Source: CAYXXZ01 sp964469165
GTDB taxonomy: Bacteria; Pseudomonadota; Gammaproteobacteria; Pseudomonadales; Porticoccaceae
Length of the DNA: 6,373 bases
Reading direction: 5' to 3'
Assembly (NCBI GenBank): GCA_964469165.1
Contig: CAYXXZ010000135.1
Location: 1 to 6,373, forward strand
The notes beneath the pieces were generated by a model. The model saw only the letters and a list, made by a program, of their open reading frames with translations, was not told where the DNA came from and searched no databases. This document shows, one piece after another, positions 1 to 5,521 of this stretch. The translations under genes and the position numbers were made by a program. Within the stretch, counting starts at the first letter, position 1. Every line of letters begins with the position of its first letter.

Positions 1-442
1 GCGTGGTGGATTTGCCCGAGCCGGTCGCGCCCGACACCACGATCATGCCCTGCTTCTGCTCGGACAGGGATTTCAGCACAGTGGGCAGGTCGAGGCCCTC
101 GATGGTCGGAATATTGTTGATGACATAACGCATCACGATGGATGTTTCGCCGCGCTGCCGGAAGCCATTGCCGCGAAAACGGCCGACGCCGCTAATGGAG
201 AAGGAAAAATCCACTTCGCCATTGGTCTCGAACTCGGCCATTTTTGCGTCGCTGAGCATGGACTGGAGCAATGCCGTGGTCTGGTGGGGAAGAAGCTTCT
301 CACCCAGGGTCAGAAAACCAAAGGGACCCTTGATGGTGGGCTTGGCGCCAGTATAGAGGAACAGGTCGGAGGCTTCCTTGGCAACCATCACCGACAAAAA
401 GGTATCGATACCCAACTCGTTATCCGCTGGCACGTCGTGCAT
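1..442 (-). CDS. pilU: PilT/PilU-family type IV pilus retraction ATPase (PilU-like), N-terminal part
   Basis: Partial gene: 147 residues from the ATG at 440-442, running off the left edge; family members are usually about 350-380 residues. These are cytoplasmic hexameric AAA+-like ATPases that power retraction of type IV pili and twitching motility. The N-terminal PAS-like domain is recognisable (VMVAKEASDLFLYTGAKPTI near residues 18-37; GVGRFRGNGFRQR near 85-97). The linker NNIPTIEGLDLP (109-120) and the Walker A motif GATGSGKST (138-146) follow, and the window ends one residue later, so Walker B, Asp box and His box are not visible. NIPTI-x-x-L-x-LP and GATG in the P-loop resemble PilU more than PilT, which usually has GPTGSGKST. 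The start at 442 is chosen because AAGGAG lies 6 bases upstream. An in-frame ATG at 502 would add 20 residues but has no ribosome site. The family call is firm; PilU rather than another PilT paralogue is likely but not proven. Confidence 0.87.
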   Translation of the reverse strand, partial: MHDVPADNELGIDTFLSVMVAKEASDLFLYTGAKPTIKGPFGFLTLGEKLLPHQTTALLQSMLSDAKMAEFETNGEVDFSFSISGVGRFRGNGFRQRGETSIVMRYVINNIPTIEGLDLPTVLKSLSEQKQGMIVVSGATGSGKSTT

Positions 443-448
443 TCTGTA

Positions 449-454
449 CTCCTT
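449..454 (-). promoter_or_regulatory. Ribosome binding site of the pilU-like gene
   Basis: On the minus strand AAGGAG lies 6 bases before the ATG at 442. It is a near-ideal Shine-Dalgarno sequence and decides the start in favour of 442 over the in-frame ATG at 502, which is preceded by a C-rich stretch with no purine box. Confidence 0.75.
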
Positions 455-536
455 CAGCAGTAGTGTTTCGGGGGCCGCGCCCTGGGCGACAGGGTACCGC
501 ATGTGGCCCCGATTTTGGGGGAAGGTGAAAACTCTT

Positions 537-564
537 TGTATAGCAATGTCGCACAGTCTGCAAA
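537..564 (-). promoter_or_regulatory. Candidate sigma70-type promoter for the pilU-like gene
   Basis: Reading the minus strand, TTTGCA (559-564) and TATACA (537-542) are separated by 16 bases, and the -10-like box is preceded by TG one base upstream (an extended -10 form). Each hexamer matches the consensus at 4 of 6 positions. Transcription would begin near 530, giving a leader of roughly 85-90 bases to the ATG at 442. The match is modest and rests on inspection only. Confidence 0.3.
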
Positions 565-569
565 GGCTA

Positions 570-579
570 TTTCGCGAAA
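570..579. promoter_or_regulatory. Perfect 10-bp palindrome in the divergent spacer, possible operator
   Basis: TTTCGCGAAA is a perfect palindrome lying just upstream of the candidate minus-strand -35 box and about 115 bases before the hybrid kinase start. Its place between two divergent genes suits a regulator site, but a 10-bp palindrome can occur by chance and no known operator is recognised. Confidence 0.2.
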
Positions 580-693
580 CGCGCCATTTGCCGGACGAGC
601 GGGCGTCGGGCGGCTTGAAACCCGCTTTCTTGCATCGCATGACGAAGCGCTCTATCGTCAGCGTAATTCAGGGGGGCTCAAAGAACTGGCGCT

Positions 694-3438
694 ATGAACA
701 GGCTTTTCGACAACAACAGCATGCAGGGGTTGCTGGACTCTCTGCCCGCCATGGCGTGGGCCGCCAACGAACAGGGCCGCCTCACCTATGTCAATCGCGC
801 GGTGGTGACGTTTACCGGCGTGCCCATGGCGCAACTCCTGGCTTCCGGCGCGTTTGACAGGGTGCATGAAGACGATCAGCACAGCGTCAGAGTCCTGTGG
901 CCGCAGGCCGTTGCCGGCAAGAGTGATTACCAGGCGCGCTTTCGCATGCGGCGCAGCGATGGTCAGTATCGCTGGATGCTGACGCGCGCCGAACCGCAGT
1001 GGGATGACGAAAGGCACCTCAGCGGCTGGTTCGGTTCCACCCTGGATATCCACGACGAGAAGGCCCTCGATGACAAGAACAGCGAGCTGGGGGCGCGTGT
1101 TTCGCAGATTCTCGAGGCCATTACCGATGGTTTCGTGATTCTCGATGATCAGTTGCGCATCGAGTTCGCCAATCGCGCCATGGATACGATTCTGGCGGCG
1201 GGTTCGGCGCCGTGCGCCGGCAAGGATTTTCTCGCCGCGCTGCCGGCTGCGTTGCGCGACGTGCTCGCGCCGGTAGTGCAGGCCGGCCTGACCGAAGCCA
1301 AAGCCCTGTTGTGCCAGATTGACGAGCGTTTCTTCGATGTGCGCTGCCTGCCGCAGAAGGGCGGGCTGGCGCTGTCTTTTCGCGATGTCACCGAAAACCA
1401 GCGCGCCCAGCGCCTCCAGGATATGGAAGCGCGGGTCATGGCCATGGTGCTGCGCGAAGAGCGCTTGGCCACGATTCTCGCGGAAATGGTGCGCGGCATC
1501 GAGCAGGTGTTGCCACATGCCATGGCGTCGGTGCTGTTGCTCGATGATGATGGCATACATATGCGCCACGGCGCCGCGCCCAGTCTGCCGCAAGCATTCA
1601 ACAGCGCCGTCGCGGGGCAGCCGATCGGCCCCGGCGCAGGAGCCTGCGGCACCGCCATGTACCGCAAGGAACAGGTGGTGGTGAGCGACATTGGCAGCGA
1701 TCCATTGTGGGCGGATTACCGGGAACTGGCGCTTTGTCACGGCTTGCGCGCCTGCTGGTCGACACCGATCTTCGACGGCGCCGGCAAGGTGCTCGGTAGT
1801 TTTGCCGTCTATTACCGTCAGCTCAAGAGTCCGGGTCAGGAAGATCTGTTGCTGACAGAGCGGATCAGTCATCTGGCGGCCATCACCATTCAGAACTATC
1901 GCCAGGAAATTGCCCTGCGCGAGAGCGAGGCGCGTTTTCGCCAGATGGATGAAGCCATGGATGACGTATTCTGGATGGAGGATCTGCACAGCAATGAGCT
2001 CATCTTTCTGAGTCCGACCTTTGAAAAGCTGTTTGGCTATCCAGCCCAGCTCTTCGATCACCAGCCTTCTTCATGGATTACGCTGGTGCATCCGGAAGAC
2101 CGCGAGCGCATTCAGAAAAAAGTGGCGCAGGCTCACGAAAACTGGGATCAGGCGCCCGAAGCACTGCGTTACAGGATGATCCGCAAGGATGGCGTGGTGC
2201 GCTGGGTCGACGACAGGGCGTTTCTGATCCGCGATGGGCAGGGACGGCCCTGGCGCCTGACCGGCGTCATTCGCGATATCACCGACCAGAAGGCGCTCGA
2301 GCGCCAGTTGCGGGAGTCCCAACGCATGGAGGCCATCGGTCAGTTGACGGGTGGCATCGCCCACGACTTCAACAACCTGCTGACGGTGATTCTCGGCAAT
2401 GCCAGCTTGCTTGAAGAATGGCTCGCCGATCGCGAAGATCTGCAGGAATTGGCGCGCATGACGGCGACCGCCGCCCAGCGCGGCGCCGATCTGACCCAGC
2501 GCCTGCTGGCATTTGCCAGGCGCAGATCGCTCGAGCCGCGCGCCGTTGCGGTGCCCGCTCTGATCGAAGACATGATGCCGTTGCTGGCGCGCAGTCTCGG
2601 TCCGCACATCGAGATCCACACCCGCCACCAGCCGGGGATATGGCAAGCCATGGCCGATCCCAGTCAACTGGAAAATGCTCTGCTCAACCTGTCCATCAAC
2701 GCCAGGGATGCGATGCCCGGTGGCGGCCGTCTGGTCATCGAAACGCGCAACCTGTGGCTGGATCAGGCTCAGGTGGCTGGCTTGGGTGATATGCGACCCG
2801 GGCCGTATCTGCGGATCGATGTGTCCGACACCGGAGCGGGCATTGCGGCAGAGAATCTCGAGCACATTTTCGAGCCGTTTTTCACGACCAAGGACGTCGA
2901 CAAGGGCACGGGCCTGGGGCTCGCCATGGTGTACGGTTTCGCGAGGCAGAGTCAGGGATACATCAGCGTACACTCCGAAACTGGCGCAGGTGCCACCTTT
3001 CGCCTCTTCCTGCCGCGCGCGCAAACCGTGCAGGACGTGCGACCAGCACCGGATTTCGAATCTGCCGCGGCGCCCGCCGGCGAGCGCATCTTGCTGGTCG
3101 AGGACGACGCCATGGTGCGGCAGTTTGCCCGCCGCCAGATCGAGGCGCTGGGTTACCGGGTTTGCGAGGTCGCCAACGGGCGACAGGCGCTGGCGGTGCT
3201 GGAAGGGGGTGAGGTGGTCGACCTGCTGTTCACGGATGTGGTGATGCCCGGTATGGATGGCCCAGAGCTCGTGCGTCGGGCGCTCGCTTTGCGCCCCGAT
3301 CTCAAGGTGCTCTACACCTCGGGCTATGCCGAAGGCACAATGCATGAGGAAGGGCGGCAGCAATCTGGCGTCATGCTCGACAAGCCGTACAAACCCGGCG
3401 AACTGGCAGGCAAGATACGGCAGGCGCTGGAGTGCTGA
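694..3438 (+). CDS. Soluble hybrid sensor histidine kinase, PAS-PAS-GAF-PAS-HisKA-HATPase-REC
   Basis: A 914-residue kinase that should autophosphorylate on His and pass the phosphate to its own C-terminal receiver. Domains by eye: PAS 1 about 10-123; PAS 2 about 134-238 (closing FRDVTE 229-234); GAF about 252-405, with the GPGAGACGTA and GLRACWSTPI signatures; PAS 3 with PAC about 411-533 (VIRDITDQK); HisKA with GGIAHDFNN, phosphoacceptor H557; HATPase with N-box N669 (NARDAM), DTGAGI 712-717, and GTGLGL 738-743; REC from about 797 with acidic pair D804/D805, phosphoacceptor D848 (FTDVVMPGMDG), T875/S876 and K897. All key catalytic residues are present. No signal peptide or membrane segment is seen, so it should sense cytoplasmic signals; ligands are unknown. 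An in-frame TAA at 664-666 bounds the start. ATG 694 is preceded only by a distant AGGGGGG (670-676), and ATG 721 is an alternative. No HPt protein or DNA-binding regulator is adjacent. It is divergent from the pilU-like gene, which hints at but does not show a motility role. Confidence 0.95.
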   Translation: MNRLFDNNSMQGLLDSLPAMAWAANEQGRLTYVNRAVVTFTGVPMAQLLASGAFDRVHEDDQHSVRVLWPQAVAGKSDYQARFRMRRSDGQYRWMLTRAEPQWDDERHLSGWFGSTLDIHDEKALDDKNSELGARVSQILEAITDGFVILDDQLRIEFANRAMDTILAAGSAPCAGKDFLAALPAALRDVLAPVVQAGLTEAKALLCQIDERFFDVRCLPQKGGLALSFRDVTENQRAQRLQDMEARVMAMVLREERLATILAEMVRGIEQVLPHAMASVLLLDDDGIHMRHGAAPSLPQAFNSAVAGQPIGPGAGACGTAMYRKEQVVVSDIGSDPLWADYRELALCHGLRACWSTPIFDGAGKVLGSFAVYYRQLKSPGQEDLLLTERISHLAAITIQNYRQEIALRESEARFRQMDEAMDDVFWMEDLHSNELIFLSPTFEKLFGYPAQLFDHQPSSWITLVHPEDRERIQKKVAQAHENWDQAPEALRYRMIRKDGVVRWVDDRAFLIRDGQGRPWRLTGVIRDITDQKALERQLRESQRMEAIGQLTGGIAHDFNNLLTVILGNASLLEEWLADREDLQELARMTATAAQRGADLTQRLLAFARRRSLEPRAVAVPALIEDMMPLLARSLGPHIEIHTRHQPGIWQAMADPSQLENALLNLSINARDAMPGGGRLVIETRNLWLDQAQVAGLGDMRPGPYLRIDVSDTGAGIAAENLEHIFEPFFTTKDVDKGTGLGLAMVYGFARQSQGYISVHSETGAGATFRLFLPRAQTVQDVRPAPDFESAAAPAGERILLVEDDAMVRQFARRQIEALGYRVCEVANGRQALAVLEGGEVVDLLFTDVVMPGMDGPELVRRALALRPDLKVLYTSGYAEGTMHEEGRQQSGVMLDKPYKPGELAGKIRQALEC

Positions 3439-3521
3439 AGCGCGGAGAGGGGAGACCGCCGGGCGTTGCTGTTTTTCAGAACCTGTTTACGATCTTTTGA
3501 AGAGTGCATACTCCCTAGATA

Positions 3522-3576
3522 CCGTAGGGGCAATTGCGCGAACCGATAAAGCCGGTTTCATGAATTGCCCCTACGG
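3522..3576. repeat. REP-like inverted repeat, 14-bp perfect arms
   Basis: The arm CCGTAGGGGCAATT (3522-3535) is exactly complementary to AATTGCCCCTACGG (3563-3576). Inside, AACCG (3541-3545) pairs with CGGTT (3553-3557), leaving an AT-rich apex and a mismatched internal bulge. The GTAGGGGCAATT type of palindrome is a form I recall from dispersed intergenic repeats in proteobacteria; that this one is dispersed in its genome is inference. No T-run follows on either strand, so it is not a typical terminator. Confidence 0.75.
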
Positions 3577-3594
3577 GCGTAGGAAAAACAGCCC

Positions 3595-3683
3595 CGTAGG
3601 TTGGGCTGAGGAACGAAGCCCAACAGTTTTCAAGGTAGATATGTCTCACAGATGTTGGGCTTCGTTCCTCAGCCCAACCTACG
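3595..3683. repeat. Perfect 31-bp inverted repeat, paired REP / MITE-like element
   Basis: The left arm (3595-3625) and right arm (3653-3683) are exact reverse complements over all 31 bases, separated by a 27-base spacer (3626-3652). Each arm is itself a hairpin: in the left arm GTTGGGCT (3600-3607) pairs with AGCCCAAC (3617-3624) around a 9-base loop. Two REP-like units in head-to-head orientation are the layout of BIME or small MITE-like elements that are mobilised in trans, for example by RAYT (TnpA-REP) transposases. The GTTGGGCT...AGCCCAAC core followed by CTACG is a motif I associate with widespread proteobacterial repeats. No transposase is encoded here, and no clear target-site duplication is visible at the edges. 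Confidence 0.85.
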
Positions 3684-3688
3684 CACTC

Positions 3689-3728
3689 ACAGTTCACAGT
3701 ATGAGCGTGGCGCTCTCCTGTGAACTGT
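3689..3728. repeat. Inverted repeat with 11-bp outer and 5-bp inner stems
   Basis: ACAGTTCACAG (3689-3699) is exactly complementary to CTGTGAACTGT (3718-3728). Within it GAGCG (3703-3707) pairs with CGCTC (3711-3715) around a TGG loop, so the whole 40 bases can fold as one nearly continuous hairpin with a small asymmetric bulge. It begins only 5 bases after the 31-bp inverted repeat and is unrelated to it in sequence. It has no T-run. Likely another intergenic REP-type element. Confidence 0.7.
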
Positions 3729-3746
3729 CAACTGAAAATGGTTGTG

Positions 3747-3773
3747 TCGCCTGCAGGCAGGCTCCTACAGGAG
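3747..3773. repeat. REP-like element with CCTGCAGGCAGGCTCCTAC core
   Basis: GCCTG (3749-3753) pairs with CAGGC (3758-3762) around a 4-base loop, and CTCCT (3762-3766) faces AGGAG (3769-3773). The core TCGCCTGCAGGCAGGCTCC followed by TACAG closely resembles the REP elements scattered between genes in Pseudomonas and relatives (usually read on the other strand as TAGGAGCCTGC...GCAGGCGA). That resemblance is from memory of the family, not from a search. Confidence 0.6.
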
Positions 3774-3774
3774 T

Positions 3775-3791
3775 ACGGATGGTGCATCCGT
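3775..3791. repeat. Short perfect hairpin, 7-bp stem and 3-base loop
   Basis: ACGGATG (3775-3781), loop GTG, CATCCGT (3785-3791). It directly follows the REP-like core at 3747-3773 and may be part of the same element. No T-run follows (the next bases are CTGGGTTAAAC), so it is a weak candidate for a terminator. Confidence 0.5.
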
Positions 3792-3833
3792 CTGGGTTAA
3801 ACTCGGGCATAGCTCAGTTCTTCCAGTGCTCCT

Positions 3834-3861
3834 GCTTAAAGCTTATGGCTTACAGCTCACT
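3834..3861. repeat. Four tandem 7-base units of type GCTTANN
   Basis: Successive heptamers read GCTTAAA, GCTTATG, GCTTACA, GCTCACT. The first three share GCTTA exactly and the fourth has one change (GCTCA). The array ends 58 bases before the GMC oxidoreductase start. It could be slippage-derived or the remnant of a longer dispersed repeat; spaced copies of a short word upstream of a gene could also bind a regulator, but nothing else supports that. Confidence 0.5.
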
Positions 3862-3919
3862 GTGCCTTACGCAGGGCTCTGGCTTGAATTTCCAATTACT
3901 GTGTGATGATTCCTGAACC

Positions 3920-5521
3920 GTGAAATCCTTCGATACCATCATCATCGGCGCGGGCAGCGCCGGGTGCGTGCTCGCCAACCGCTTGTCCGCGGATGCGTCG
4001 CGGCGTGTACTCCTGCTCGAAGCGGGCGGCGAGGACCGCTGGCCCGGCTTTCATGTGCCTGTGGGTTACCTGTACGCGATGGGCAATCCCCGTGCCGATT
4101 GGTGCTATGAGCTCGAACCCCAGGAGGGCCTCAATAACCGTGTGTTGCCGTACCCGCGCGGCAAGGTGCTGGGCGGTTGCAGTGCCATCAACGGCATGAT
4201 CTACATGCGCGGCCAGCGCCAGGATTACGATAGCTGGAACCTGCCGGGCTGGGCGTGGCGCGAGGTGCTGCCACTGTTCAGGAAATCGGAGAATTATTTC
4301 GCGGGCGCCAGCGAGTTTCACGGTGCCGATGGCGAGCTGCGCGTCGAGCGGCAGCGCCTGCACTGGCCTGTGCTCAATGTGTGGCAGGCCGCCTGTAACG
4401 AATACGGCATCGCCGACAGCGACGATTTCAATACCGGCGACAACAGCGGCGTGGGGCTTTTCCACGTCAACCAAATCAACGGTGTGCGCTGTTCCGCCAA
4501 GCGCGCGTTTCTGAACCCGGTGCGGCGGCGCACGAATCTCGAGGTGCGCAGCGGCGTGCTGGTCGACAAACTGCTGTGGGATGGCGCGCGCGTAGGCAGT
4601 GTCGAGATCATCGTTGGTGGACGGCGCCAGCAGTTGGCTGCGTCGGGGGAGGTCATTCTGTGTGCGGGAGCGGTGTCGTCGCCCTGTATTCTGCAGCGCA
4701 GCGGTATCGGCGCAGAATCTGTCCTGCGTGATGCGGGTATTTCCTGCCGCAAAAGGCTCGATGGAGTGGGCGCCAACCTGCAGGATCATCTGCAGATCCG
4801 CGTTGCCTTCCAGGTGGAAAACGCTCTCACCCTCAACGACCTGATGGGCACCTGGCGCGGCAGGCTGCGCATGGGCGCGGAGTATCTCATGCATCGCACG
4901 GGCCCGCTGACCATGGCGCCGAGTCAACTGGGCGCCTTCCTCAAATCCGATCCCGCCATGGCGCGCCCCGATCTGGAATATCACGTACAACCCATGAGTG
5001 CGGACAGGTTGGGTATTCATCTGCATCGTTTTCCCGGTATGACGGCGAGTATCTGCAACCTGCGCCCCGCGAGTCGCGGGCGCGTGGATGTGCGCAGCAT
5101 CGATCCGGCGCAGGCGCCGCGCATCGATCCCCGCTATCTGAGCACGGATCAGGACCGCGACATCGCCGTGCGCAGTATCGAGATCACCCGGGAAATCGCC
5201 CGCCAGCCCGCGGCGCGTGCGCTGAACCCCCGCGAAATCAGGCCCGGAGCAGCGCTTGTCAGCCGCGCAGAACTGGTCCGCGCCGCGGGCGACATCGCCA
5301 CCACGATCTTCCATCCCGTCGGCACCTGCAAAATGGGTGAGGACGGGGATGCCTCGGCGGTGGTCGATGCGCGCCTGAAAGTGCGCGAGTTCGACAACCT
5401 GTACATTGCCGATGCCTCGGTGATGCCGAATATCGTCAGCGGCAACACCCACGCGCCGGTGGTGATGATCGCGGAAAAGCTGGCGGCGATGCTGACCGTG
5501 GACGGTAGCACCCAACCGTGA
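3920..5521 (+). CDS. GMC-family FAD-dependent oxidoreductase (choline/alcohol dehydrogenase-like)
   Basis: A complete 533-residue flavoenzyme; the family is usually 530-560 residues. It should oxidise an alcohol group to an aldehyde with FAD, as in choline dehydrogenase or AlkJ-type alcohol dehydrogenases. Visible motifs: FAD-binding GAGSAG (10-15) with E34 ending the second strand (VLLLEAGG); GMC signature 1 PRGKVLGGCSAINGMIYMRG (79-98); signature 2 GAVSSPCILQRSGIG (250-264); a middle substrate-binding region; C-terminal catalytic H465 in HPVGTCKMG and a second active-site residue H511 in SGNTHAP. Most choline-dehydrogenase-like members have Asn at the latter site. There is no signal peptide. 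The start is GTG: an in-frame TGA lies at 3914-3916 and the FAD motif begins only nine residues in, so no other start is possible, yet no clear ribosome site is seen. It is preceded by the repeat-rich spacer, and its stop overlaps the next gene. Substrate cannot be told from sequence. Confidence 0.93.
   Translation: MKSFDTIIIGAGSAGCVLANRLSADASRRVLLLEAGGEDRWPGFHVPVGYLYAMGNPRADWCYELEPQEGLNNRVLPYPRGKVLGGCSAINGMIYMRGQRQDYDSWNLPGWAWREVLPLFRKSENYFAGASEFHGADGELRVERQRLHWPVLNVWQAACNEYGIADSDDFNTGDNSGVGLFHVNQINGVRCSAKRAFLNPVRRRTNLEVRSGVLVDKLLWDGARVGSVEIIVGGRRQQLAASGEVILCAGAVSSPCILQRSGIGAESVLRDAGISCRKRLDGVGANLQDHLQIRVAFQVENALTLNDLMGTWRGRLRMGAEYLMHRTGPLTMAPSQLGAFLKSDPAMARPDLEYHVQPMSADRLGIHLHRFPGMTASICNLRPASRGRVDVRSIDPAQAPRIDPRYLSTDQDRDIAVRSIEITREIARQPAARALNPREIRPGAALVSRAELVRAAGDIATTIFHPVGTCKMGEDGDASAVVDARLKVREFDNLYIADASVMPNIVSGNTHAPVVMIAEKLAAMLTVDGSTQP

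Larger units (their letters stand above)
3439..3919. other. Gene-free spacer packed with palindromic and tandem repeats
   Basis: These 481 bases lie between the kinase stop and the GMC start. No frame gives a convincing protein, and base composition is visibly less GC-rich than in the flanking genes. From 3522 onward the spacer is almost a continuous series of separate inverted repeats (3522-3576, 3595-3683, 3689-3728, 3747-3773, 3775-3791) and a heptamer tandem repeat (3834-3861). The first 80 bases (3439-3521) show nothing recognisable, and I see no hairpin followed by a T-run that would be a clear terminator for the kinase gene. Confidence 0.85.

Noticed and set aside
615..658. Sigma70 or sigma54 promoter for the kinase (TTGAAA at 615-620, TTGCAT at 630-635 with TATCGT at 653-658)
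   Set aside because: No pair combines good hexamers with good spacing, and the GG/GC spacing for sigma54 is absent, so I do not call a promoter here.
658..2061. Minus-strand open frame of 467 codons antisense to the kinase sensor domains
   Set aside because: It overlaps clear PAS and GAF coding sequence on the plus strand. Its length is explained by codon bias and it has no family motif.
2071..3363. Minus-strand open frame of 430 codons antisense to the kinase core
   Set aside because: It is a shadow of the HisKA/HATPase/REC coding sequence, and its translation is low-complexity with no motif.
3439..3500. Possible terminator after the kinase, with GACCGCCGGGCG then a run of five T
   Set aside because: The only stem is CGCC/GGCG with a one-base loop, too small to fold, and other bases separate it from the T-run.
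3834..3861. CRISPR array
   Set aside because: Units are 7 bases with no spacers and no cas genes nearby. It is a simple tandem repeat.
3257..3916. Plus-strand open frame of 219 codons running from the kinase REC domain through the repeats
   Set aside because: It begins in the wrong frame of the receiver domain and then translates the palindromes, which give meaningless repeats of WAEERSPT type.
3896..5515. Minus-strand open frame of 539 codons antisense to the GMC gene
   Set aside because: It is the mirror of a strongly recognisable GMC protein in GC-rich DNA. Its translation is rich in His, Arg and Ala with no recognisable domain.
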